From Niabella sp. (GTDB lineage: Bacteria; Bacteroidota; Bacteroidia; Chitinophagales; Chitinophagaceae): 64,000 nt of DNA. The notes beneath the pieces are model-generated. The model was not told the DNA's origin, did no database searches, and saw only the letters and a program-made list of their open reading frames with translations. The stretch's first letter is position 1; the number at the start of each line of letters is the position of its first letter. The DNA lies in contig NZ_JASLGT010000017.1 of NCBI RefSeq assembly GCF_030150205.1, positions 248,001 through 312,000 of the forward strand. The letters are read 5' to 3'. Made by a program: the position numbers and the translations under genes. Shown piece by piece: positions 9,002-17,935 of the stretch.

Positions 9002-10384
9002 ATGCCCACTAAGCTACTTATTATTGATGATGATGTTGATTTGTGCCAGTTGCTGGCACGTTATCTTTTAAAGAATGGTTATGAGGTGGAAACCGCCTAT
9101 TCCGGCAATAAGGGAATTGCCAAATATAAAGCGGACCATTTTGATGCCGTTATTGCAGATTACCGGTTAGGCGATATGAATGGAGCCCAGCTGGTACGGG
9201 AGCTGAAAACGCTCAATAGCAAGGTGGCTGTTTTGATCATTACCGGTTATTCCGATATCCGCCAGGCGATAGAAGTAACCCGGCTGGGTGTATTTGACTA
9301 TATTCCCAAGCCCCTGGTTCCGGAGGAAGTGCTGGAACTGCTGAAAAAAATGACCACGCTGCAACACCATAAAGAAGTGGAAGCCACCACGGGGAGCGGC
9401 GAGCATGCCTTTGTACAGGATTATTATATCGGGAAATCGAAACCGACTGCGGCTTTGTACCAGCAGGTAAACGTGGTGGCACCTACCGATTACAGCGTTA
9501 TTTTATATGGTGAAAGCGGTACCGGTAAAGAAGTGATTGCCCGTACCATTCACCGTAACAGCAAGCGGGCCGGAAAGCCTTTTGTGGCCCTTGATTGTGG
9601 TACGCTTTCGCGGGAGCTGGCCGGCAGTGAGCTTTTTGGCCATGTAAAAGGCGCTTTTACCGGGGCATTGCAGGATAAGGAAGGACATTTTGAAATGGCC
9701 AATGGCGGAACGCTTTTCCTGGATGAGATTGCAAATCTTTCCACAGATATCCAGGCCATCCTGCTCCGGATCATCCAGGAACGGAAGTTTAAACGGGTGG
9801 GCGGTAACCGTGAAATTGATGCCGATGTACGGATCATTGTGGCGTCTAACGAGGAATTGAAAATGGCCTGCCAGAAGGGGCGGTTCCGGGAGGATCTGTA
9901 TCACCGGCTGAATGAGTTTGCCATTCATTTACCCGCATTGCGCGACCGGAAGGAGGATATCCGGCCACTGGCGGAATTCTTCCTGAAAAAATCCTGCGAG
10001 GAAAGTGAAAAGCAGGTGGAATATTTTTCAGAAAGGGTACTGGCAGCTTTCCAGCGCTACGACTGGCCGGGGAATCTTCGTGAGTTGCGCAATGCCGTAC
10101 GCCGTGCCGTATTATTAACGGCTTCAGGTAGTCCTATTGGCGAAGAAGTGCTGTTGCCGGAGATCATTTCCTATAATGATATGGAACTGGATAACCGGAT
10201 AACGGATCCCGTGCCGGTTCAGGAACAGGACCTGCTGAAGGAAGTAGCGGGCCGTGCAGAGTACCAGGCCATTATGTCGGTTTTGCAAAAGGTGAATTTT
10301 AATAAGAAAAAAGCTGCGGAACTGCTAAAAATAGACCGGAAGACGCTGTATAATAAATTGAAGCTATTCCAGGGAATGGAATAG
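9002..10384 (+). CDS. Sigma-54-dependent response regulator (NtrC family)
   Basis: A 460-residue transcription activator for sigma-54 RNA polymerase. It has a receiver domain (1-120) with phospho-acceptor Asp53, then an AAA+ domain with Walker A GESGTGKE at 170-177, the sigma-54 contact loop GAFTGA at 217-222 and Walker B GGTLFLDE at 235-242. A Fis-type helix-turn-helix sits at the C-terminus (KKAAELLKIDRKTLYNKLK). All elements needed for activity are present. The adjacent histidine kinase is the likely phosphate donor. Likely targets include the acetate kinase-phosphoketolase operon next door, where a -24/-12-like site is visible. Confidence 0.93.
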   Translation: MPTKLLIIDDDVDLCQLLARYLLKNGYEVETAYSGNKGIAKYKADHFDAVIADYRLGDMNGAQLVRELKTLNSKVAVLIITGYSDIRQAIEVTRLGVFDYIPKPLVPEEVLELLKKMTTLQHHKEVEATTGSGEHAFVQDYYIGKSKPTAALYQQVNVVAPTDYSVILYGESGTGKEVIARTIHRNSKRAGKPFVALDCGTLSRELAGSELFGHVKGAFTGALQDKEGHFEMANGGTLFLDEIANLSTDIQAILLRIIQERKFKRVGGNREIDADVRIIVASNEELKMACQKGRFREDLYHRLNEFAIHLPALRDRKEDIRPLAEFFLKKSCEESEKQVEYFSERVLAAFQRYDWPGNLRELRNAVRRAVLLTASGSPIGEEVLLPEIISYNDMELDNRITDPVPVQEQDLLKEVAGRAEYQAIMSVLQKVNFNKKKAAELLKIDRKTLYNKLKLFQGME

Positions 10385-10410
10385 TTTACCGGGTTTGTGA
10401 TCCTTTGGTA

Positions 10411-12759
10411 TCAGGACCATTGCCAGTCTTTTATTTCGGGCATGTCATCCAGGTGCTGCCGGATATACACATGATGTTGTTTCAGCTTTTCTTCAAACAA
10501 ACGGATCACATACCGGGCGTCGTTACTTTGCAGACCTGATCTTTTTATTGCAGCGATGGCGAGCTGGTACCGGCTGAGCTCATTCAGCACCGTCATATCA
10601 AAAGGTGTAGTGGTAGTGCCTTCCTCGTTATACCCCCGCACATGAAAACGGGTGGGGGTGGGGCGGCCATGGATCAGGTCATGGATAATGCGCCGGTAGC
10701 CGTGGAAAGCAAAAATGACCGGAACATCTTCGGTAAAGATGGATGAAAACTGCCCGGCAGAAAGGCCATGCGGGTGATAACCGGTAGGCGATAACGCCAT
10801 AAGGTCGGTTACATTCACTACCCGCAGTTTCAGGCTGGCCAGGTGTTGTTTTAATAACCAGGCAGCGGCAACGGTTTCCGTGGTGGGCACATCACCTGCA
10901 CAGGCAAGAACGATATCGGGCTTTTCATCGCCGCCGGTACCCGCCCATTTCCATACAGACAGGCCTGCCTCACAATGTGCGGCGGCATCTTCCAGGTTTA
11001 GCCATTGTAATGCCGGCTGCTTCCCGGCAATGATCAGGTTGATCTTGTCTTTGGAACGGAAGCAATGGTCCATCACGCATAAAAGACTATTGGCATCGGG
11101 CGGCAGATAAATACGGATGATATCGCTTTTTTTGTTGATAACGGTTTCAATAAATCCGGGTCCCTGGTGGCTGTACCCATTGTGATCCTGGCGCCAGGTA
11201 TGCGAAGTAAGCAGGTAATTAAATGAAGGCAGCGATCGCCGCCAGGGAACTTCTTTACGCTGTTTCAGCCATTTGGCATATTGGCTGAACATGGAATCGA
11301 CCACAGTGATAAAGGCTTCATAACAGGCAAACAAACCATGCCGGCCGGTTAGGGTATAGCCTTCCATCCATCCCTGGCAAAGGTGTTCGCTTAATACTTC
11401 CATTACCCTTCCTTCATCGGAAAGATATTGATCACCGGGAAGCTGGCTGCCCTGGTAAAAGCGGCCGGTGGCTTCGAACACAGCGCCCAGTTTGTTGGAC
11501 AAGGTTTCATCCGGACAGAAAAGCCTGAAATTTTGATTTGCTGCATTCATCCGGAACAGATCGCGGATATAATTACCCAATCTTTTGGTTGCCTGGTCTT
11601 TCTGCAGGCCGGGGCCGGAGATGGCAATGGCGTAAGCGTGTTTATCGGACAACACCAGGTCTTCCTGCTGCGGGCCGCCATTGGCATAAGGCGTCATGCC
11701 CATCCGTTGATTGCCTTGTGGCGGCAATGCGGCGAGCTCGGCTGTTAAGGCTCCGTCTTTGCTAAACAGGGATTCTGGCTGATAACTACGCAGCCAGCTT
11801 TCGAGTAGCTGCAACTGTTCCGTATTTTCCCGCACTTCCGCCAGCGGCACCTGGTGTGCGTGAAAAGTGCCTTCAATCTTTTCACCGTTCCAGGCCGCAG
11901 GACCGGTCCAGCCCTTGGGCGTACGCAAAATGATCAGCGGATAGCTGGCGATGAGATAGGGGGCTTTTTGCAATGCCCGTTGTTTAATGTGGCTGATCTG
12001 CTCAAATGTTTCATCGAGTACCTGCGCAAGGGACCGATGTACCTGCATGGGATCCGTGCCTTCCACTACCCGCACCGTATATCCCCGGGCTTCAAACAGT
12101 TTTACAAGGTCGGCCGTAGGCATACGCGCCATTACGGAAGGACTGGAGATCTTATAGCCGTTAAGATGTAAAATGGGCAGTACAATGCCGTCCCTGGCCG
12201 GGTTCAGAAAACGGGTTAGTTTCCAGCTGCCTTCCGCCGGGCCGGTTTCGGCCTCGCCGTCGCCCACAACACAGGCAGCAATCAGCTCCGGATGATCGAA
12301 AACGGCGCCTGTGGCATGGGCCAGGCAGTATCCCAGTTCCCCGCCCTCATGCAGGGCACCGGGGGTAACGGCGCTTACATGGCTGGGCACCCCGCCCGGA
12401 GTGGAAAACTGGTGTACCAGTTTGGCCATACCGCTTGCATCCTGTGTGATCTGCGGGTATATAGCGGTGTAACTTCCCTCCAGGTAGGTGTTGGCATAAA
12501 TGGCCGGTGCTCCGTGCCCGGGACCGGCAATAAACAACACTGCGGCTCCGGTTCTTTTTATAAGCCGGTTGAGATGGGTATAAATGAGGTTGAGGCCCGG
12601 GCAGGTACCCCAATGGCCCAGCAGCCGGGGTTTGATGTGCCGGGGCTGAAGCGGTTCCTTAAGCAGCACATTATCTTTCAGGTAAATTTGCGCTGCCGAT
12701 AAATAATTGGCTGCCAGCCAATACCGGTGCATATTTTCCAGCTCTTTTTCTGTGGTCAT
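10411..12759 (-). CDS. xfp: Phosphoketolase (xylulose-5-P / fructose-6-P)
   Basis: A 782-residue thiamine-diphosphate enzyme of the cytosol. It cleaves xylulose 5-phosphate (and in many homologs fructose 6-phosphate) with phosphate to acetyl phosphate plus an aldose phosphate. Characteristic segments are LLGHWGTCPG (about 47-55), AGPGHGAP (78-85), the cofactor-binding GDGEAETGP (166-174), and near the end RFHVRGYNEEGTTTTPFDM. Length is normal for the family. Its start lies 2 bp after the acetate kinase stop, so both are one operon. Together they turn sugar phosphates into acetate with one ATP made per acetyl phosphate. Confidence 0.95.
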   Translation of the reverse strand: MTTEKELENMHRYWLAANYLSAAQIYLKDNVLLKEPLQPRHIKPRLLGHWGTCPGLNLIYTHLNRLIKRTGAAVLFIAGPGHGAPAIYANTYLEGSYTAIYPQITQDASGMAKLVHQFSTPGGVPSHVSAVTPGALHEGGELGYCLAHATGAVFDHPELIAACVVGDGEAETGPAEGSWKLTRFLNPARDGIVLPILHLNGYKISSPSVMARMPTADLVKLFEARGYTVRVVEGTDPMQVHRSLAQVLDETFEQISHIKQRALQKAPYLIASYPLIILRTPKGWTGPAAWNGEKIEGTFHAHQVPLAEVRENTEQLQLLESWLRSYQPESLFSKDGALTAELAALPPQGNQRMGMTPYANGGPQQEDLVLSDKHAYAIAISGPGLQKDQATKRLGNYIRDLFRMNAANQNFRLFCPDETLSNKLGAVFEATGRFYQGSQLPGDQYLSDEGRVMEVLSEHLCQGWMEGYTLTGRHGLFACYEAFITVVDSMFSQYAKWLKQRKEVPWRRSLPSFNYLLTSHTWRQDHNGYSHQGPGFIETVINKKSDIIRIYLPPDANSLLCVMDHCFRSKDKINLIIAGKQPALQWLNLEDAAAHCEAGLSVWKWAGTGGDEKPDIVLACAGDVPTTETVAAAWLLKQHLASLKLRVVNVTDLMALSPTGYHPHGLSAGQFSSIFTEDVPVIFAFHGYRRIIHDLIHGRPTPTRFHVRGYNEEGTTTTPFDMTVLNELSRYQLAIAAIKRSGLQSNDARYVIRLFEEKLKQHHVYIRQHLDDMPEIKDWQWS

Positions 12760-12761
12760 TT

Positions 12762-13985
12762 TTAACTATTTTTAAACCGGTGCTGCCGGGCCAGGCAGCC
12801 GGCTGTTTGGCGGGCAATAACGCCCTCTTCATCGGATGGAATCACATAAACACCTTTGACGGCTGTACCGGAGGCACCGGGCACATGCGGTTGCAGCGGA
12901 TCTGTTTGAATACCCAGGAACGTTAATCCTTCGCAAACCCGCTCCCGGATAACGGGAAGGTTTTCACCAATGCCGCCGGTAAATACCAGGATGTCTGCAC
13001 CGCCCAATACCGCCGCCATGGCCCCGATCTGTTTTTTAACCTGGTAGCAATACATCCGGATGGCCTGTGCAGCAAGAGCGTCGGATGATTCCCGCTCCAG
13101 TAACCCAGACAGGCTATGCTTGCTTTGGGAAACGGCCTGTAAACCGGAGTTCTTGTTAAAAAGCAGGTCCAGCCCTTTGGAAGTAAGCTTCTTTTGGGTA
13201 AGCAGGTACACGGCCAGGCCGGGATCGATATCGCCGCAGCGGGTATTCATCATCAGTCCCCCGGCCGGGGTAAAGCCCATTGTGGTATCAATGCTTTTTC
13301 CATGCAGTACCGCTGTAATACTGGATCCGCTGCCCAGGTGTGCAATGATGATGCGGTATTTGCCGGGATCTATTCCAATATCCTGTAAATATTGTAATGC
13401 TGAGATACAGGAAAGTCCGTGAAACCCATATCTTACCAGCCCTTCTTTCCACAGGTAGCGCGGAAGCGCATAATGTCTTGCTTCAAATGGCATATGACGG
13501 TGAAAACCAGTGTCGAAGCAGGCCACCTGCAACACCGCCGGAAAAATACGTTGAAAAGCCGCAATGGTTGTCAGCGCCTCCGGCAGGTGCAGCGGTGCCA
13601 GGGCTTTAATGCTTTCCAGTTTTTTTAAAAAGAAATCATCAATAATTTCGGTAATGCTGCTATGAGAACCGCCATGTACCACGCGGTGTCCGATGGCCCG
13701 GATAGGGCGTTGCCTGCAACAAACTGCTAATATACGCGCTGTATATACGGTTAGCTTTTCAAAAGTATCAAAGGGCATGGTTTTTTCCGTTGTTCTCTGG
13801 TGCACCCGGTCGTTTAGTTTTAACATGGCTGTTCCGGAGCCGATACCGGTGATGGAACCTTTTAATAACAGGTGCAGATCGTCATCTGCCGAAAAAACAG
13901 CGAACTTGATGGAAGATGAACCGGGATTTACAGAAATCAGCAGTCCATGCTCTTCCGGCAGATTTCCTGTTATAGAAGCACTCAT
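12762..13985 (-). CDS. ackA: Acetate kinase
   Basis: Acetate kinase interconverts acetyl phosphate plus ADP and acetate plus ATP; here it probably drains the acetyl phosphate made by the downstream phosphoketolase. The conserved opening NPGSSSIKF (residues 20-28 from the chosen start), GHRVVHGG, FDTGFH, RYGFHGLS and FTGGIGEN are all present. I chose the ATG at 13985 (407 residues) because homologs begin just before the NxGSSSIKF strand; in-frame ATGs at 14030 and 14060 would add an odd cysteine-rich tail. It is the first gene of a two-gene operon. Immediately upstream is a sigma-54-like -24/-12 sequence. Confidence 0.94.
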   Translation of the reverse strand: MSASITGNLPEEHGLLISVNPGSSSIKFAVFSADDDLHLLLKGSITGIGSGTAMLKLNDRVHQRTTEKTMPFDTFEKLTVYTARILAVCCRQRPIRAIGHRVVHGGSHSSITEIIDDFFLKKLESIKALAPLHLPEALTTIAAFQRIFPAVLQVACFDTGFHRHMPFEARHYALPRYLWKEGLVRYGFHGLSCISALQYLQDIGIDPGKYRIIIAHLGSGSSITAVLHGKSIDTTMGFTPAGGLMMNTRCGDIDPGLAVYLLTQKKLTSKGLDLLFNKNSGLQAVSQSKHSLSGLLERESSDALAAQAIRMYCYQVKKQIGAMAAVLGGADILVFTGGIGENLPVIRERVCEGLTFLGIQTDPLQPHVPGASGTAVKGVYVIPSDEEGVIARQTAGCLARQHRFKNS

Positions 13986-13997
13986 ATAATTGAAGGG

Positions 13998-14012
13998 GCA
14001 AAAAGCCCGCCA
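13998..14012 (-). promoter_or_regulatory. Candidate sigma-54 (-24/-12) promoter before ackA
   Basis: On the minus strand the 15 bases read TGGCGGGCTTTTTGC, giving TGGC and TTGC blocks with the invariant GG and GC 10 bases apart, as in the TGGCACN5TTGC consensus. Only the AC of the first block differs. An NtrC-type activator gene lies 3.6 kb away. The weak point is that the predicted transcript start falls about 1 base before the chosen ATG, so the message would be leaderless. Confidence 0.35.
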
Positions 14013-14202
14013 TGCGTTTTCACAATTCATAAAATGCAGGAGGTGACAACCCGTAATCATTGTGTGGATTTTTTTGCCCGTATGCAGAATAATATCTACA
14101 CCCGATACCCCGGTTAGCTGGTAAAAGGAGGTGGTTCAGGTTCCGATTTTGGGCTTGCTTCTTGGAACGGATACATGTATACGTCATTAAAAATAAAACA
14201 TT

Positions 14203-15099
14203 ATGAAAACCATTTCTTATAAAGACCCGGTGCAGCAGGAAGTGATCGACATTGCCTATTGCGATTATGGGGCCGGCAGGCCGGTATTGCTGATCCACGG
14301 CTGGCCGCTGAGTATGGAAATGTGGGAGTATCAGTTGTCGGACCTGGTAGATAACGGAAACCGGGTGATCCAGTATGACCGGCGGGGTTTTGGACATAGC
14401 AGCAAGCCCTGGCTGGGATATGATTACGATTCCCTTGCTGCCGACCTGGATGCGCTGATGGTAGCGCTGGATCTGCAGGATGTAACACTGGTGGGTTTTT
14501 CTATGGGCAGCGGTGAAGTAGCCCGGTACCTGAAAAAATACGGGCACAGCCGGGTAAGCAGGGTGGTGCTGATTAGCCCGGTACTGCCATTTCTGATGAA
14601 GACCGCCGGAAACCCTGATGGTGTGGATGCTGCTGTTTTTTCAGCCATGATCTCCGGTGTTAAAACTGACCGCATCGGGTTCCTGGAAACCTTTATGAAT
14701 GATTTTTTTGGTACTTCGCTGTTGAATAAACCGGTAGGCAAGCCGTTGCAGGAATATTACCGGGGGCTGGCATCCTGTGCCGCTCCACATGCCACGGTAC
14801 ATTGTGTTACCAGTTTTTCAGCTACGGATTTCGGACCCGACCTGGATGCCATGGATCTTCCGGTATTGCTGGTACATGGCGATGATGATGCCATTGTGCC
14901 CCGGGAGGTTAGTTCAGACCGGCTGGCCGCACTGCTGCCACAGGTACAGTATGCGGTGTATGCAGGCGCCCCGCATGGTTTGTTTTATACCCACCGCGGA
15001 CGGCTGAATAAAGACCTTGTAAACTTTTTGAATGGCGTGCCATACCAGGAGGATACGGGTGAATCCCTGCCTCCGGTTATTCCGCCGATCCTTTTTTAA
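14203..15099 (+). CDS. Alpha/beta hydrolase (non-heme haloperoxidase-like)
   Basis: A 298-residue cytosolic serine hydrolase. The oxyanion-hole motif HGWPL is at 32-36, the nucleophile Ser100 sits in GFSMGSGE, the acid is in HGDDDAIVP (Asp228/229), and the catalytic base is His258 in GAPHGLF. The arrangement is that of the chloroperoxidase/arylesterase-like group, whose true substrates are usually unknown. It is divergent from the acetate kinase operon and is followed 12 bp later by a small hydrophilic gene. A perfect 10-bp palindrome (ATACATGTAT, 14171-14180) lies upstream of the start. Confidence 0.88.
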   Translation: MKTISYKDPVQQEVIDIAYCDYGAGRPVLLIHGWPLSMEMWEYQLSDLVDNGNRVIQYDRRGFGHSSKPWLGYDYDSLAADLDALMVALDLQDVTLVGFSMGSGEVARYLKKYGHSRVSRVVLISPVLPFLMKTAGNPDGVDAAVFSAMISGVKTDRIGFLETFMNDFFGTSLLNKPVGKPLQEYYRGLASCAAPHATVHCVTSFSATDFGPDLDAMDLPVLLVHGDDDAIVPREVSSDRLAALLPQVQYAVYAGAPHGLFYTHRGRLNKDLVNFLNGVPYQEDTGESLPPVIPPILF

Positions 15100-15111
15100 A
15101 AAATAAAGACC

Positions 15112-15291
15112 ATGAAAACAAATAAGAAAGACCAGTCAAAACTGGAAGCCGTACCTACCCGCAAGACGGCCCATCGTCAAAACAAAGATGCGCTGGATAG
15201 CCGCGAGGGAGAGGAACAATTGTTTAAGGGCGATGATGTAACGCATAACCATAAGGAAAAACAACATGCGCGGAAAAACCTGAAAGAATGA
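15112..15291 (+). CDS. Small highly charged protein (59 residues)
   Basis: An ATG frame of 59 codons starts 12 bp after the hydrolase stop and ends with TGA just before a strong terminator hairpin. The protein is very hydrophilic, rich in Lys, Asp, Glu, His and Gln, with no predicted membrane segment. It begins MKTNKKDQSKLEAVPTRK and ends HARKNLKE. Position, spacing and composition suggest a real cotranscribed gene, possibly a small stress-related protein like others in this block. I do not recognise a family. Confidence 0.6.
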   Translation: MKTNKKDQSKLEAVPTRKTAHRQNKDALDSREGEEQLFKGDDVTHNHKEKQHARKNLKE

Positions 15292-15307
15292 CCCGGTGAT
15301 GGTTTGC

Positions 15308-15354
15308 AAAAAAAGAACGGGGCAACAGGTGATCATATCTCCTGCTGCCCCGTT
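15308..15354 (-). terminator. Strong hairpin terminator between convergent genes
   Basis: A GC-rich inverted repeat (AACGGGGCA...TGCCCCGTT, 15316-15354) with a short loop lies between the convergent small gene and the DUF4142 gene. On the minus strand it is followed by a run of seven T, so it is a classic intrinsic terminator for the DUF4142 gene. On the plus strand the tail is weaker (TTTCC), but it may also stop the hydrolase transcript. Confidence 0.8.
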
Positions 15355-15397
15355 TCCTGATAGCTTAACAAATAAAAGCGGTTTTATTATAGACGCG

Positions 15398-15967
15398 CTA
15401 TTTCCAGTATTTTGCTTTTATACTTTTTGCTGAATCCAGGTGCTTCTGAAGCTGGGGAAGGGTTTGATCTGCAAAGGCCTTAATGTCCGGGTCCTGTGCG
15501 TATTTAACCGCATCCTCAAATTGGGATACAGCATTTTTATGTTCATCAATGACCTCATTGATATAAGCGCGGTCAAAGCCGCTGCCTGCAAGATCCGATA
15601 ACCGGCTTATGGTTCGTTCATCACCCGCTGCTGGCGGAATGGTAATATTCTTCCGGGCTGCCAGGTCCTTGATGGTTTCGCTTAACTTTTTATGCTCCCG
15701 CGATAACATCCCCGAAAAATCCTTTACAGTGGGAATGGTGGCTTTTTGTTCGGCGAGTGTGGCCAGGTCCCCTTCTTTAAGCGTGTTGTCTGCTGCTCTT
15801 ACAAGAAATGCCGCACTGGTACTATCGGCGGTAACAGCAAGGCCACCTGCAGAACTATCTTGCTTTACCTCATTGGTTGAATCTGCCCGGGCAATGGGGG
15901 TTTTGGGGTTTTGACCGCAGGATAAAAAAAATACTGCAGCAACGAATACGGTACTTATAGTTTTCAT
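15398..15967 (-). CDS. DUF4142 lipoprotein
   Basis: A 189-residue exported protein with a lipoprotein signal peptide; the lipobox is FLSCG with Cys17 as the lipidated residue. After a Ser/Thr-rich linker comes a DUF4142 helical domain (about 50-185), with phrases such as LSREHKKLSE and YINEVIDEHKNAVSQFEDA. DUF4142 is a ferritin-like four-helix family of unknown function, often near stress genes. The expected outer-membrane or periplasmic location is inferred from the lipobox. A sigma-54-like site lies 56-70 bp upstream. A paralog is encoded at 19662. Confidence 0.9.
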   Translation of the reverse strand: MKTISTVFVAAVFFLSCGQNPKTPIARADSTNEVKQDSSAGGLAVTADSTSAAFLVRAADNTLKEGDLATLAEQKATIPTVKDFSGMLSREHKKLSETIKDLAARKNITIPPAAGDERTISRLSDLAGSGFDRAYINEVIDEHKNAVSQFEDAVKYAQDPDIKAFADQTLPQLQKHLDSAKSIKAKYWK

Positions 15968-16022
15968 TTTTTTTGTTTTTTAATGATCAATAAATGAATG
16001 GTCCGGTCCGTATTAAGACAAA

Positions 16023-16037
16023 GCAGGAACTTCGCCA
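16023..16037 (-). promoter_or_regulatory. Possible sigma-54-like site upstream of DUF4142 gene
   Basis: The minus strand reads TGGCGAAGTTCCTGC, with the GG and GC dinucleotides 10 bases apart as in -24/-12 promoters, but CTGC instead of TTGC and GA instead of AC. The predicted start would leave a plausible leader of about 44 nt before the ATG at 15967. Weak on its own; noted because it resembles the site before ackA. Confidence 0.25.
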
Positions 16038-16417
16038 ACGATAACAGTAAAAAAATGATGCCGGTTTATTTTCTGCCCTCTGAAAAATAATCCCATCATC
16101 ATATACGGCAATATTTTAAATAAATAACCGGTTGATTGTGCGCAGCGCCGGCGAAAAAACTGTGCCCCGGATCCTGTATGCAGGCCATTTCTTTATTAAA
16201 GGATCCCGTAAAGATTTCTACAGATCCGGGAACCTGTTCCCCCTTAAATATTAAAATCTGCTTTGAGCCGCTGATATCCGGAATGGCCGGGCGGGAACCA
16301 GCCCATCGTCCAACGGAAACAGCTGTGATTTGTGACACATAAAAATATTGGGGCAGCGCTCTCTTGTAAGAAGAATATTCCTGAAATACCGCTGTAGGTG
16401 TTCCGTGCATATCCTGT

Positions 16418-16879
16418 TTATGCCTTTTGCATATTTCTTAACACTTTTATCTGGTTATGCGCTTCCTGTAAGGAAGCTTTTTGCGAAGAAAGCAATGCAT
16501 GGATCTCTTCAGGCAATCCCGGTTCGTTCAATGCATCATCATAAGCGCTTTGTACAGCATCTTCAATTTGTTCACAATCTTCGAGCGCTGTTTTTCGATC
16601 AGAGGTTACTGTAAATACTGCTTTTACATCCAGCCAGAGCCGGTACAGTTTGCCGGATCCGGTTGTACCTGTTGCCGGTTCACCTCCCAGGAAACTTACC
16701 ATTTTTGAGAGATCCGTATTGTAGTCGTAGCTATTGGTAATCATTTTACCAAAAAGAATTTTGAGATCCGTATCATATCCTTCTCTTAATTCATTGCTTA
16801 CTTTTTCATATCCCGCTATACGGTCGTTGTTGATGCGGATAAGGTCATTTAACAACATACTGTGGTCCTGGTAATTCAT
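16418..16879 (-). CDS. PA2169/DUF2383-type four-helix-bundle protein
   Basis: A 153-residue soluble helical protein. LLNDLIRINNDRIAGYEKVSNEL at the start, followed by LKILFGKMITNSYDYNTDL and a C-terminal SSQKASLQEAHNQIKVLRN helix, match the ferritin-like DUF2383 family (PA2169-like). The family's function is unknown, but it is often found with stress and envelope genes. It lacks a signal peptide. The ATG at 16879 is the only reasonable start. Its location between the DUF4142 gene and an SRPBCC gene fits the stress-type theme of this block. Confidence 0.82.
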   Translation of the reverse strand: MNYQDHSMLLNDLIRINNDRIAGYEKVSNELREGYDTDLKILFGKMITNSYDYNTDLSKMVSFLGGEPATGTTGSGKLYRLWLDVKAVFTVTSDRKTALEDCEQIEDAVQSAYDDALNEPGLPEEIHALLSSQKASLQEAHNQIKVLRNMQKA

Positions 16880-17080
16880 AACATATATTTTTATCGGTTT
16901 ACAAAAAGGTGTTTTATTAAATGGGGATCGAAGCCCTTTTCTGATGTCTTTCCCGGTACAGGTAGTTAGTTGAGCTCAACTATTACGCCAAACACCGAAG
17001 GATGGGGAATGGTTTTTTGAAGGTGCTGCTGGTATAGTCTTTGTGATTTTTGGGTAAGGTCATACTTGGAGGTTTCAGCG

Positions 17081-17602
17081 GTGCGTATTGCCGTACCGCT
17101 GAACAGGGACCTAAAACAAAATGTATTGACAGACGTACATCAAACAATTGAAGTATTGAAACGAAGACCACTGGTTTTTGATCTTTTTATAAACCGGCTC
17201 TACAGCTGGTGGCCCCGGGCCTATACCTGGGCAGGGGATACACTGGTAAATATCGAAATTGATGCGGTTGCTGATGGCTGGTGTACAGAAACGGGTCCGC
17301 TTGGATTCCGGTGCAACTGGGGGCGCTTGGTCCAGGTAGTACCGGGTGAAAAACTGGTATTGCTCTGGCAGATCAGTCCATCAAGGGCGCCTGAACCGGA
17401 TCCTGATAAAGCAAGCCTGGTGCAGGTACAATTCGATGATGCCTCACATGGCGCTACACGCGTAACGATAAGGCATATGGGTTTTGAAAACCATGGAGAT
17501 GGAGCTGCTGGTTATGCAAAGGCCATGGATTCAGATAAGGGCTGGAAATACATCCTGGAAACATTTGCAGATTTTGTACGGGATTATGCAGCGCCGGTTT
17601 GA
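17081..17602 (+). CDS. SRPBCC (AHSA1-like) ligand-binding-fold protein
   Basis: A protein of about 173 residues with the START/Bet v1-type fold of the AHSA1 family. The typical pattern is present: a beta-strand-helix opening (PLVFDLFINRLYSWWP), WGRLVQVVPGEKLVLLWQI in the middle, and a C-terminal DSDKGWKYILETFADFV helix. Such proteins bind or process hydrophobic ligands, and the role here is unknown. The start is uncertain. A GGAGG at 17068-17072 is well placed 8 bases before a GTG at 17081, which I chose; a TTG at 17066 and a TTG nearer the domain are alternatives. Confidence 0.75.
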   Translation: MRIAVPLNRDLKQNVLTDVHQTIEVLKRRPLVFDLFINRLYSWWPRAYTWAGDTLVNIEIDAVADGWCTETGPLGFRCNWGRLVQVVPGEKLVLLWQISPSRAPEPDPDKASLVQVQFDDASHGATRVTIRHMGFENHGDGAAGYAKAMDSDKGWKYILETFADFVRDYAAPV

Positions 17603-17935
17603 TCGATCGTGTAGAAATAACGCCCGAAAATGTGATCTTGTACACAAACTGAGGAAGAAAACGGGAACCGGATCTTCGGAAAAAAGCTGTTTGGAGCGGG
17701 CTACTCAGCTATTGAAAAAATAACTGTGCATAAGAAAAGGCTCTTATTGGTTGTTCCTCAATGCTTGTTTTCACAAAATTAAAGATAACCTTTTCTTAGC
17801 CCCTGGCTTTAAGCCGGTTTGGCAAACCTTTTGATTCTCTTTTATAAGTCACTTTCCTTAATTGAAAAACAGCAGTGCTTGCTATCCTGTGAAAATACCT
17901 GGTAAGCCCGATCATGAATCTAATAAAAGAAAAAT
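17603..17935. other. Intergenic stretch
   Basis: About 330 bases with no credible gene. At 17819-17834 there is a TTGGCA-N8-TTGA sequence that recalls a -24/-12 promoter but lacks the invariant GC, so I do not call it. Confidence 0.4.

Noticed and set aside
13986..14060. N-terminal extension of acetate kinase
   Set aside because: Homologs begin just before the NxGSSSIKF strand and the extra 25 residues look unlike the family.
16099..16410. 103-codon minus-strand frame downstream of the DUF2383-type gene
   Set aside because: No recognisable domain and mixed composition; an open frame on the other strand covers most of it. It could be a small gene, but I cannot support it.
17819..17834. Sigma-54-like sequence TTGGCA-N8-TTGA
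   Set aside because: It lacks the invariant GC of the -12 block.
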